Positions 52,815-59,477 of a DNA stretch of 64,000 nucleotides are shown one piece after another. The DNA is from an uncultured Prevotellaceae bacterium (GTDB lineage Bacteria; Bacteroidota; Bacteroidia; Bacteroidales; Bacteroidaceae): positions 310,001-374,000 of the forward strand of contig CAMKSE010000001.1 in assembly GCA_946415365.1 (NCBI GenBank), given 5' to 3'. Both the position numbers and the translations under genes were made by a program. A model generated the notes under the pieces. It was not told the origin of the DNA. It ran no database searches and saw only the letters and a list, made by a program, of their open reading frames with translations. Positions within the stretch are counted from its first letter, which is position 1. Each line of letters starts with the position of its first letter.

Positions 52815-55190
52815 ATGACAATCAGTGAACACCAGACAGCTTTAAGAATCAGCGCGATGCATCTGCGACTGATGGACCATGTGGAACAATATGAAGTGTT
52901 TCTTCAGCATATGCTTGACTATATAAAAACATATAAAGAGCATATGCCTGACGAGGTGTTTAGAGCTTTGGAGGATGGTCTCAAGAGCCACGAACGTATG
53001 GCCAATATCGAAAACGCCTTGTCGTCACGCTTCATTCGCATAGAGCGTCGCGAGAAGGATCGTATCTACGATACTGAGACCGAGGGTTACTACCAGGTGG
53101 TATTGGGTTTCGATGATGGTGGCGAGGAGCCCGTACATTTCGATAAGAAGCAGGATCAGTTGCTCTATATCCTCATGGCACTCTGCTCCTTGAAGAACGG
53201 TCTCTTTGCCGACTTCTTTAAAAAGAAAGAAACCGACATTCGTGAAGTTGTGAGTCGGCTTATCGATCTCATCTGGCCCAATGCCCGTAAAAATGGTGAT
53301 TATGATAACATCATTACCAACCTTAATCCCAATGTCTATTTTACCGACATAGTCCAGAAGATGAAGGCTCCCATCGAAAAGTGTGTCATTCCTCATGGCG
53401 ATGCCGACGAACTACTATGGTTCCTGCCCTTCACCCACAAATTTGGTCTGAAGCGCATCTACATGATGCGAATGCTCCCCACCAGCATCTTCTATCCCAA
53501 GGAGTTTCAGGACATTGTTGATGCCCTGCCTAATGCTTCCAACTATATGGATCTGAGCTCTAAGATGCCCAACAAACCCCTCGAGGGATTTGAGAACATC
53601 GACAATGTTCAGATGCACGAAGCGATGCTCAAGGAGGCCGAAGCTGGCAATGTGGAAGCCATGAATGTCGTAGCCGGCAATTATAACTGGGGCACAGGTG
53701 TCATGCAGGATGAAATGAAAGCCTTCAGTTGGTGGAAGAAGGCTGCTGACCTTGGACACGACGAATCCCAATATTACGTTGGAGCTTTTTATGGCACCGG
53801 CGATGTCATACCACAGGACTATAAGAAGGCTTTCAAGTACTTCTATAAAGCTGCCCAACAAGGGCATATCGATGCTATCTTCCAGGTTGGCACATTCTTG
53901 CGTCACGGATATGGTCAGAAGAAGCGACCGCGTAAGGCCCTCTATTACTTTGAGCAGGCAGCAGCTCAAGGTCACATCGAAGCCGCTAAAAATGCTGCCT
54001 GGATGTGTTACTATGGCGAAAATGTCGACCAGGACTATCCCAAGGCCCTCCACTATTATCTGCAGTTGGCAGAGCAGGATGTCGATGAGGCTTACTGGCA
54101 TCTCGCCGACAGTTATCTCAACGGTCATGGTCATGAGAAAGATGAGGCCAAAGGATGGGAATGGATAGAGAAAGGCATCAATAAAGGCTTTAATGATCTT
54201 TATTGTTTGGCAGGACTCCAGCTATACAACAATAAGCAATACGATGATGCCTATGTAGCACTCAGCGCTGCTGCCGAACGAGGTGTTAATACCTTCAAAC
54301 TCCTGGCCATCATAAACCTGAAGGAACTCGCAGGCAGTAAAACACGCGAGGAAGCCATCGACTGGTTGCTCAAAGGTGTAAAGGAAGGACATCAAGACTG
54401 TCAGGATATGATGCATGAGCTATTCCCTGTCGAGCTGAAGGAATACTATCATCAGAAGAAGGAATACAACATTCCCAACAAGATCTTCCTCTTGAAGCTC
54501 GTTATGGGCAGCTTGGGTTCTGATAATGACAGGGAGCTGTTCCTCAACCTCGTCGATGCTTACCGTGAAGTGTTCTTCGATAACTATATTCAGGAAATCA
54601 ATAAGCAACTCAGCATTCATCGCCCCTCAACCGATGATGGTGGCAATGGCGATGGCCGCAGGCATATCATTGTCCGTAAGTCCGACTCCAACAAAGTAGG
54701 TTACGAAATCGTTATCATCCTCGCCAACGGTACTGAAGTGGTGGTCAATGGTATCAATGCTAATAGCCTTATGATCTATCTCCTCGCTATCATCTGCTCT
54801 TACAAGAGTGGCTACACCACCGAAATGGCCAAGAGCGATGCATGCTTACCCATTATCTCCCAACTCTACAAGATGGTGGTGCCAGGCAGAAAAGACAGCG
54901 AGTTTAGGCTCTTCGTTGAGAACTTTTTAAATCCTGATGCTGGTAACAATTACTACAAGCATTATTCCTATCTCGTTGGCCAAGCCATCAGGAATGCTGT
55001 TGGTACAAACGACAATCCAGATTACTACCTGTTTGATAAAGTTGTGTTGAAAAATCGGAAGATACTCCGTCGCATGTTGATCGATGCTGAAGATATCGAA
55101 TTACCTTCAGAACTGATTAAGCTGGCTCAGGTTATGCCAGATGCATTGAATGTTCTTAACCTGTCTGATAAGCAGGAAATTATGGAATAG
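52815..55190 (+). CDS. Sel1-repeat protein with two copies of an uncharacterised terminal domain
   Basis: A 791-residue cytoplasmic protein. The middle (about 270-500) has six to seven Sel1/TPR-like repeats, e.g. AFSWWKKAADLGHDESQYYVG and AFKYFYKAAQQGHIDA. The N-terminal (about 75-240) and C-terminal (about 620-790) parts resemble each other: YYQVVLGFDDGGEEPVHF then LLYILMALCSLKNG, and GYEIVIILANGTEVVV then MIYLLAIICSYKSG. The small protein encoded at 55330 has the same pattern. Sel1 proteins act as scaffolds in signalling or stress. The context suggests work with the AAA ATPase and sigma factor. Confidence 0.78.
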   Translation: MTISEHQTALRISAMHLRLMDHVEQYEVFLQHMLDYIKTYKEHMPDEVFRALEDGLKSHERMANIENALSSRFIRIERREKDRIYDTETEGYYQVVLGFDDGGEEPVHFDKKQDQLLYILMALCSLKNGLFADFFKKKETDIREVVSRLIDLIWPNARKNGDYDNIITNLNPNVYFTDIVQKMKAPIEKCVIPHGDADELLWFLPFTHKFGLKRIYMMRMLPTSIFYPKEFQDIVDALPNASNYMDLSSKMPNKPLEGFENIDNVQMHEAMLKEAEAGNVEAMNVVAGNYNWGTGVMQDEMKAFSWWKKAADLGHDESQYYVGAFYGTGDVIPQDYKKAFKYFYKAAQQGHIDAIFQVGTFLRHGYGQKKRPRKALYYFEQAAAQGHIEAAKNAAWMCYYGENVDQDYPKALHYYLQLAEQDVDEAYWHLADSYLNGHGHEKDEAKGWEWIEKGINKGFNDLYCLAGLQLYNNKQYDDAYVALSAAAERGVNTFKLLAIINLKELAGSKTREEAIDWLLKGVKEGHQDCQDMMHELFPVELKEYYHQKKEYNIPNKIFLLKLVMGSLGSDNDRELFLNLVDAYREVFFDNYIQEINKQLSIHRPSTDDGGNGDGRRHIIVRKSDSNKVGYEIVIILANGTEVVVNGINANSLMIYLLAIICSYKSGYTTEMAKSDACLPIISQLYKMVVPGRKDSEFRLFVENFLNPDAGNNYYKHYSYLVGQAIRNAVGTNDNPDYYLFDKVVLKNRKILRRMLIDAEDIELPSELIKLAQVMPDALNVLNLSDKQEIME

Positions 55191-55214
55191 TCTGTAGCTT
55201 GTTCACATAATTTG

Positions 55215-55226
55215 TATACCTATACA
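55215..55226 (+). promoter_or_regulatory. Upstream motif TATACCTATACA, copy 2
   Basis: Twelve identical bases to the copy before the AAA gene, at the same distance (37 bases) from the -7 box. Confidence 0.55.
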
Positions 55227-55227
55227 T

Positions 55228-55255
55228 TGGGCACTTTTCAAACGAAGGGTGCCCA
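55228..55255 (+). terminator. Hairpin, probable terminator of the Sel1-repeat gene
   Basis: A 7-bp stem TGGGCAC/GTGCCCA around 14 bases, followed by TTTCTTCTT. It also sits between the upstream motif and the -7 box of the next operon. Confidence 0.55.
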
Positions 55256-55263
55256 TTTCTTCT

Positions 55264-55271
55264 TAATTTTG
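55264..55271 (+). promoter_or_regulatory. -7 box for the small-domain / sigma operon
   Basis: TAATTTTG followed by CACC, 58 bases before the start at 55330. Confidence 0.55.
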
Positions 55272-55329
55272 CACCATGAAATCCGAGGATAGTCCAAGGG
55301 TGCAAGTAAAAAAAACAGGTATATAAAAT

Positions 55330-55881
55330 ATGAATACAAGAGTAACAGAATTAATTAACAAGATGACTGCCGAGGAGATGCGTCAGCGCCTGGCAGAGTA
55401 CATGGAGTCTGATGTCAACCTCATGCCACGCCTCGTGGCTGTTAAGGTGCGTCTTAGTCGTGAGTCCTCGACCAGACACCGCTACGATGTGGTTCTCGTC
55501 GACGAAGATGGTGGTGAGACCATTGTAAAGTTTCGCGACCGCTACTCGCGCCTTGTGTACATCTACACACTTCTCCGTCCTCAGGGCTTCCAGCGTCGTG
55601 CTGCAGCCTCCAACGATTATCGCGAGCTTCGCCAGCTCTTCTCTAAGCTCTATTTCGCCAATGGCGATGCCCTTGTCCGCACCATCGAGACTACAGGCTA
55701 TGACCAATTCATCAGCCAATACGTGGCCCAGTCGCGCAAGGCTGTGCGCCAGTCCTCTCCACTGGCCTCACCCTTTGCCATCGACTATCCTCAGTCCCAC
55801 TGTGGCAAGTTGCTCATCCCCTTCGTTGCCCAGGGCGGAACCGTCGACTTCGATGCCTCACTCAGCAATCACAAAGTATAA
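55330..55881 (+). CDS. Small protein with the Sel1-protein terminal domain, encoded before a sigma factor
   Basis: A 183-residue protein with a short helical N-terminus and then YDVVLVDEDGGETIVKF followed by LVYIYTLLRPQGF, the same pattern as the terminal domains of the 791-residue protein upstream. The end (GKLLIPFVAQGGTVDF) is not recognised. The sigma factor gene starts 21 bases downstream, so the two are co-transcribed. It could be a regulator or partner of that sigma factor; this rests only on context. Confidence 0.65.
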   Translation: MNTRVTELINKMTAEEMRQRLAEYMESDVNLMPRLVAVKVRLSRESSTRHRYDVVLVDEDGGETIVKFRDRYSRLVYIYTLLRPQGFQRRAAASNDYRELRQLFSKLYFANGDALVRTIETTGYDQFISQYVAQSRKAVRQSSPLASPFAIDYPQSHCGKLLIPFVAQGGTVDFDASLSNHKV

Positions 55882-55902
55882 CCGCATAAAAACTATTAGG
55901 CT

Positions 55903-56589
55903 ATGTACAAGAACGGTAAGAACATTATCATCATCGACCGCAACGTAAACTGTGTCGACGCTATCCTTAGCGACACTAGTAAGACTAAGCCCCTCAGCAA
56001 TGAGGAGGAACATCAGCTCTGGATGCTCATGCAGCAGGGCAGTGAGCGCGCTCGTACTCGTCTCATCGAGTCTAACTTGCGCTACGCGGTAAGCGTGGCC
56101 AAGCGCTATATCCCTTCAGGCGCAGCTCTTGAAGACCTCATCCTTGCCGGCTGGGAAGGACTTACTCTGGCAGCTGATAAGTTCAATGGCTCCCTTGGTT
56201 TCCGTTTCATCTCTTTCGCTGATTGGTATGTGAAGAACGAGATCCGCAAGACGGCCTACGACTACATCAACCACAATCTCATCTCGATCGATGAGCCAGT
56301 TGATGTCGATGATGAGAGTAGTGATGCTCGCATAGACTTCCTTCCCTCTGACAGTAATATGTCGCCCGACTGGGACATCCTCTACTCCGAAGCCCTCGAC
56401 AGTCTGGTTGAGCGAGCCGAAAAGCACCAGTGTGGCGCAGGTCATCTGGTAGGCGCTCTCCATCAGATGCTTCAGAAAGGCTACTCCACCTCCGACTTTG
56501 CCCGTCACTACAACCTCGACGAGCACCAGATGTCGCGCCTCATCGACATCATCAGTCAAGAATCATCCCCCGTCCCCATTACCACATAG
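55903..56589 (+). CDS. Sigma-70-family RNA polymerase sigma factor, compact
   Basis: A 228-residue sigma factor. Region 1.2/2 is clear: RLIESNLRYAVSVAKRYIPSGAALEDLILAGWEGL and the promoter-melting GFRFISFADWYVKNEIRK. Region 3 is short (NHNLISIDEPVDVDDE) and the C-terminal region 4 is reduced to a weak helix-turn-helix (GYSTSDFARHYNLDEHQMSRLID). It resembles the RpoD-type core of Bacteroidota without region 1.1. It is the second gene of an operon with the small domain protein and is followed by a type B palindrome over the next promoter. Confidence 0.85.
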   Translation: MYKNGKNIIIIDRNVNCVDAILSDTSKTKPLSNEEEHQLWMLMQQGSERARTRLIESNLRYAVSVAKRYIPSGAALEDLILAGWEGLTLAADKFNGSLGFRFISFADWYVKNEIRKTAYDYINHNLISIDEPVDVDDESSDARIDFLPSDSNMSPDWDILYSEALDSLVERAEKHQCGAGHLVGALHQMLQKGYSTSDFARHYNLDEHQMSRLIDIISQESSPVPITT

Positions 56590-56592
56590 CCA

Positions 56593-56630
56593 CATTTTCT
56601 CCTCAAATCCTTGGTGGTTGAGGAGAAATG
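56593..56630. repeat. Palindromic repeat, type B, over a promoter
   Basis: Stem TCTCCTCAA/TTGAGGAGA around ATCCTTGGTGG; the right arm runs into AAATG-TT-TATCTTTG. The CTTG of the centre lies 19 bases before the -7 box. Confidence 0.85.
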
Positions 56631-56632
56631 TT

Positions 56633-56640
56633 TATCTTTG
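56633..56640 (+). promoter_or_regulatory. -7 box for the 56673 gene
   Basis: TATCTTTG followed by CAAC, 32 bases before the start codon. Confidence 0.7.
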
Positions 56641-56672
56641 CAACATATTTATTAACTTAAACACTTACAATT

Positions 56673-56861
56673 ATGAGAAAAACCTTACAGGATCGTAACC
56701 ATCACGTCATTGGTTACATTGACACAGAATTCAGCGGACGCCAGACCCTCCGCGACAGTAACAACCATGTCCTTGGCTACTATGAGCCTCAATGGGATGT
56801 GACCCAAGACTCCAACCACCATGTCATAGGTCATGGCAATATCCTCACTACACTGCTTTAA
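56673..56861 (+). CDS. Three-repeat mini protein (beta-flower-like)
   Basis: A 62-residue protein made of three near-repeats: LQDRNHHVIGYI, LRDSNNHVLGYY and TQDSNHHVIGHG, spaced by 18-20 residues. Each unit looks like a beta-hairpin of the kind in small fold-symmetric beta-flower proteins. It has its own promoter with a type B palindrome. No function is known to me. The repeat pattern and promoter make it a convincing gene despite its size. Confidence 0.7.
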   Translation: MRKTLQDRNHHVIGYIDTEFSGRQTLRDSNNHVLGYYEPQWDVTQDSNHHVIGHGNILTTLL

Positions 56862-56953
56862 TCAAGCAATATCAGAAAAAGTTTTAGTTATACGTATAAA
56901 TTAAGATCTTTTTTATTCATGTTTGTGTATTTATAATATCGAAGAAATAATTT

Positions 56954-57058
56954 AGTAAGGTGGCCATTGCGTTTCCTCCATTTGGTGGGACTCGCATCGT
57001 TGACTCCATTTGGTGGTCCTCGAGAGTCTTAAAGTCTTCCAGAAGGAAGCGCCTTACT
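56954..57058. other. Possible structured RNA or regulatory element
   Basis: The ends pair as AGTAAGG (56954-56960) with CCTTACT (57052-57058) and CGTTTCC (56970-56976) with GGAAGCG (57045-57051). Inside, CTCCATTTGGTGG occurs twice, 28 bases apart (56976, 57004). The weak frame overlapping it looks non-coding. No promoter box precedes it clearly, so this is only a candidate. Confidence 0.35.
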
Positions 57059-57211
57059 TCTTATATAAAATGTAACAAAAAAGTATACCTATTTATATTA
57101 TATAAGAAGCAAGAATCCATAAGCCGAGTAATTAAAATCAAGGAATTTTAACGACAATGTTAACCTGTTGTTAAAGATGAAATATAAATCGTTGTTGTTA
57201 GAAAAATGTTA

Positions 57212-57219
57212 TACCTTTG
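57212..57219 (+). promoter_or_regulatory. -7 box for the 57259 gene
   Basis: TACCTTTG, 39 bases before the ATG at 57259. Confidence 0.55.
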
Positions 57220-57258
57220 ATCTCCGAACAGAAAAATATAGTAAATATAATAGTAATT

Positions 57259-57489
57259 ATGGAAATACTTACAGATGCAGAAATCGAAAAGCGAGTTCAT
57301 GAGGTCGCAGGCGAGAAAGGTCATTTAACTTTTGAAGAATTCATTAAACTCTCAAAAGAGTTTTTTGGAGAATATTCCCCAGATAACGGGAAATCATTTG
57401 ATGATTGTCTGGCACGCTGTAAGGATGCGGATTTCAATGTTCCTGAATCAGAGTCAGAAACAATAAATGCAGATGATCTGCCATTTTAA
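57259..57489 (+). CDS. Small acidic hypothetical protein
   Basis: A 76-residue acidic protein that begins MEILTDAEIEKRVHEVAGEK and ends SETINADDLPF. No domain is recognised. It has its own -7 box, and a type A palindrome starts 5 bases after the stop. The ATG at 57259 was chosen because the upstream extension overlaps the promoter. Confidence 0.6.
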   Translation: MEILTDAEIEKRVHEVAGEKGHLTFEEFIKLSKEFFGEYSPDNGKSFDDCLARCKDADFNVPESESETINADDLPF

Positions 57490-57494
57490 GCTAC

Positions 57495-57531
57495 AATCCG
57501 GCTCAGACCTTCAGCGATCTGAGCCGGAATT
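57495..57531 (+). repeat. Palindromic repeat, type A
   Basis: CCGGCTCAGA-CCTTCAGCGA-TCTGAGCCGG, identical to the copy at 48.1 kb, directly after the 57259 gene. Confidence 0.85.
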
Positions 57532-57596
57532 GTTTTAAGGCTTACCCCACGCAGGAAAAAAACTGTATTCTGTATTCTGTATCCATTAAATATATT

Positions 57597-57630
57597 ATCC
57601 GGCTCAGAACTTCAGCGATCGAGCCGGAAT
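57597..57630 (+). repeat. Palindromic repeat, type A, slightly decayed
   Basis: GGCTCAGA-ACTTCAGCGA-TCGAGCC; one base change and one deletion relative to the copy 66 bases before it. Confidence 0.8.
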
Positions 57631-57681
57631 TGAGTCTTATTTATACGTATTACATTATCTGCACAAAACAAAATAAAAACT

Positions 57682-57689
57682 TATCTTTA
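57682..57689 (+). promoter_or_regulatory. -7 box for the 57718 gene
   Basis: TATCTTTA, 28 bases before the start codon; one mismatch to the usual TATCTTTG. Confidence 0.5.
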
Positions 57690-57717
57690 CTGCATAACAA
57701 TTAAAAACAAAATAACT

Positions 57718-58305
57718 ATGGCATTATACAGTATTGAAAGCGAGCAATGTCTCGGTATGTCGCACTCAGGTGCAGTGACAGTCAATGGGGAGAGCGCAGT
57801 AGAGCTCTCCGATGAAGAAGTAGATATTCTGGTCAAACTGATCAAGGAGAAAGATTCAACCGATGTTGGTGATCTCGAGCTTGAGAATCTCCATCCTGAC
57901 ATCTACGAGAAACTCCGTGAAGCCTATTACCAGATGGCCTACGACGCCGAAGAGATGCATTGGCTATGGGAAGGCTATTATAATGGGTACTTCGAGTACG
58001 ATGATGATGAGTTGATGGCTTATTGTGAGAAGGAGTTCGATTTTTCTTTTGAGTTCAAACCCGAAGAATACTTCGATGAAGACGATCTTGAAGATTACAA
58101 AGAAGATCCTGAATCATACGAAGACGAGATCAATGAATTAAAGGGTGAAGCCTTCTCTGAGTGGCTCAACGATTACGTCAGCGGCCTCTCCGATGATGAA
58201 GCCCGCGACTTCTTCTACAACCATATGAATGCCGACCTCAATCTGGACGATATTGATTACACCGTTGAGATCCCCCAAGCCATCATAGCCAAAGCCCAGC
58301 AATAA
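57718..58305 (+). CDS. Very acidic hypothetical protein
   Basis: A 195-residue protein with many Asp/Glu residues, notably FEYDDDELMAYCEKEFDF and EEYFDEDDLEDYKEDPESYEDE. No domain is recognised. High acidity without other features is compatible with a nucleic-acid mimic or a binding partner of a basic protein, but nothing proves this. It stands alone between palindromes, with a type B copy beginning 3 bases after its stop. Confidence 0.7.
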   Translation: MALYSIESEQCLGMSHSGAVTVNGESAVELSDEEVDILVKLIKEKDSTDVGDLELENLHPDIYEKLREAYYQMAYDAEEMHWLWEGYYNGYFEYDDDELMAYCEKEFDFSFEFKPEEYFDEDDLEDYKEDPESYEDEINELKGEAFSEWLNDYVSGLSDDEARDFFYNHMNADLNLDDIDYTVEIPQAIIAKAQQ

Positions 58306-58308
58306 GAC

Positions 58309-58345
58309 ATTTCCGGCTCAAATCTTTGGTGGTTTGAGCCTAAAT
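58309..58345. repeat. Palindromic repeat, type B, over a promoter
   Basis: GGCTCAAA-TCTTTGGTGG-TTTGAGCC followed by TAAATGCT-TATCTTTG. The TTTG in its centre lies 20 bases before the -7 box, the preferred -33/-7 spacing. Confidence 0.85.
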
Positions 58346-58348
58346 GCT

Positions 58349-58356
58349 TATCTTTG
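58349..58356 (+). promoter_or_regulatory. -7 box for the WG-HD gene
   Basis: TATCTTTG followed by CATC; its -33 TTTG falls in the centre of the palindrome. Confidence 0.7.
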
Positions 58357-58403
58357 CATCGTGAATAATTAATAACCTATCAATAATTGCCAATTAAACA
58401 TTT

Positions 58404-59396
58404 ATGCCTAGAAAGAAGCCACTACCCAAAGCAACTTTAGAGATTGCCAAAGAGTATGAAGAACTTACTCGTTTGTTTCGAAGCGATCCTAACATAAACG
58501 AGCGTGACGATATTGATGAACTCAATAGCCGATTCACTCGCTTAATGTTTGCTTATGACTGGTTAAACTGCGAATTTACTGACCCTGTTACAGGCAAGAA
58601 GGGTATGAACGACATTACAGGAAGAGAGATTATCCCACCTCGTTACGATGCATTTTTAGATTTCAATAGTTACTTACAATCACCCCACGCACCCGTGAGG
58701 GCTTTTGCCGACGGCAAATATGGTCTGGTAGCAGCTGATGGTTCAGGAAAAGTTTTATTGCAATTCAAGCAAAAGTCGATGAGAGATACTGTCATCGATG
58801 CACTTGCTTTCATCGGAATCAAAGACTACTCCGACTTTGATCTCAAGAAGGAATATTTCAATAATCCAGAGCGAGGTATTCACGATTCTCGTCATCTCTA
58901 TCGCGTAATGATTGCATCAGCTTTGATAGCCCAGAAGCTTAACGAGCCTCGCCGAGGACTCCTTGCTTTCTGTGGTGCTTTTCTTCATGACCAAGCCAGA
59001 AATCACAATGGTGAAGACCCTGACCATGGGCCAAGAGCAGCATTGACAAAATGGGATTTGTATCGTGCTTTATGGGACAAGTACGAACTCACGCCTGATG
59101 AGGAGAACTATGTTCGTTCAGCTGTGTCGCTCCATTGCTCAGGCCGACATTGCGGTTTCAAGGTCGACACCCTTGTGAAGCAAATCCTCCACGATGCCGA
59201 TTCCTTCGATCGTTGTCGATTTTATGATACAAAAGCAAGATTAAATTGGGATTATTTATCTCTGTCACAATTGAAGAGCAAGAGCAATCATAAGATGCGG
59301 AATCTCTTAATAGGCGAGACAGAAGCCGTCTGGTGCTTTACCAAAGACGTCGCTTCATTCATCTCCTTCAAGGACTTCTTAGAGAACATTAGGTAA
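58404..59396 (+). CDS. WG-repeat / HD-domain phosphohydrolase fusion
   Basis: The 330-residue protein has an N-terminal part with WG-like repeats (ITGREIIPPRYDAF and FADGKYGLVAADGSGKVL) and a C-terminal HD domain. The HD ligands are visible as HDSRHLYRVMIA, CGAFLHDQARN (the HD pair), SAVSLHC and QILHDADSFDR. HD enzymes are metal-dependent phosphohydrolases acting on nucleotides or cyclic nucleotides. WG repeats are usually surface or sensory modules. The combination suggests a regulated nucleotide hydrolase; the substrate is unknown. Confidence 0.78.
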   Translation: MPRKKPLPKATLEIAKEYEELTRLFRSDPNINERDDIDELNSRFTRLMFAYDWLNCEFTDPVTGKKGMNDITGREIIPPRYDAFLDFNSYLQSPHAPVRAFADGKYGLVAADGSGKVLLQFKQKSMRDTVIDALAFIGIKDYSDFDLKKEYFNNPERGIHDSRHLYRVMIASALIAQKLNEPRRGLLAFCGAFLHDQARNHNGEDPDHGPRAALTKWDLYRALWDKYELTPDEENYVRSAVSLHCSGRHCGFKVDTLVKQILHDADSFDRCRFYDTKARLNWDYLSLSQLKSKSNHKMRNLLIGETEAVWCFTKDVASFISFKDFLENIR

Positions 59397-59433
59397 TTTC
59401 GCCCCTCAAATCCTTAGAGGTTTGAGGGGAAAT
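59396..59433. repeat. Palindromic repeat, type B, over a promoter
   Basis: CCCCTCAAA-TCCTTAGAGG-TTTGAGGGG followed by AAATGAT-TATTTTTG. The left end coincides with the stop of the preceding gene. Confidence 0.85.
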
Positions 59434-59436
59434 GAT

Positions 59437-59444
59437 TATTTTTG
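59437..59444 (+). promoter_or_regulatory. -7 box for the 59478 gene
   Basis: TATTTTTG followed by CAGC, 33 bases before the start codon. Confidence 0.65.
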
Positions 59445-59477
59445 CAGCGAGAATAATAACTTAAAACAATATCAATT

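Larger units (their letters stand above)
57544..57702 (+). repeat. Duplicated intergenic region, copy 2
   Basis: Matches 45319-45476 from the CCCC-GCAG start to GCATAACAAT, including a second type A palindrome (57597-57630) in the forward centre orientation. It carries the promoter of the next gene. Confidence 0.8.

Noticed and set aside
56960..57151. 63-codon frame in the gap before the 57259 gene
   Set aside because: Composition is not protein-like, no promoter box is suitably placed, and it overlaps the inverted-repeat structure.
44756..59444. Reading the type A/B palindromes as ordinary rho-independent terminators
   Set aside because: The stems are strong but are not followed by a T tract on either strand in most copies, and several overlap the next promoter. 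Some terminating effect remains possible.
44756..59444. Reading the array as a classical integron with attC sites
   Set aside because: No integron integrase is present in the window. The palindromes are short, nearly perfect and lack the RYYYAAC/GTTRRRY core, and some genes have individual promoters, which is atypical of integron cassettes.
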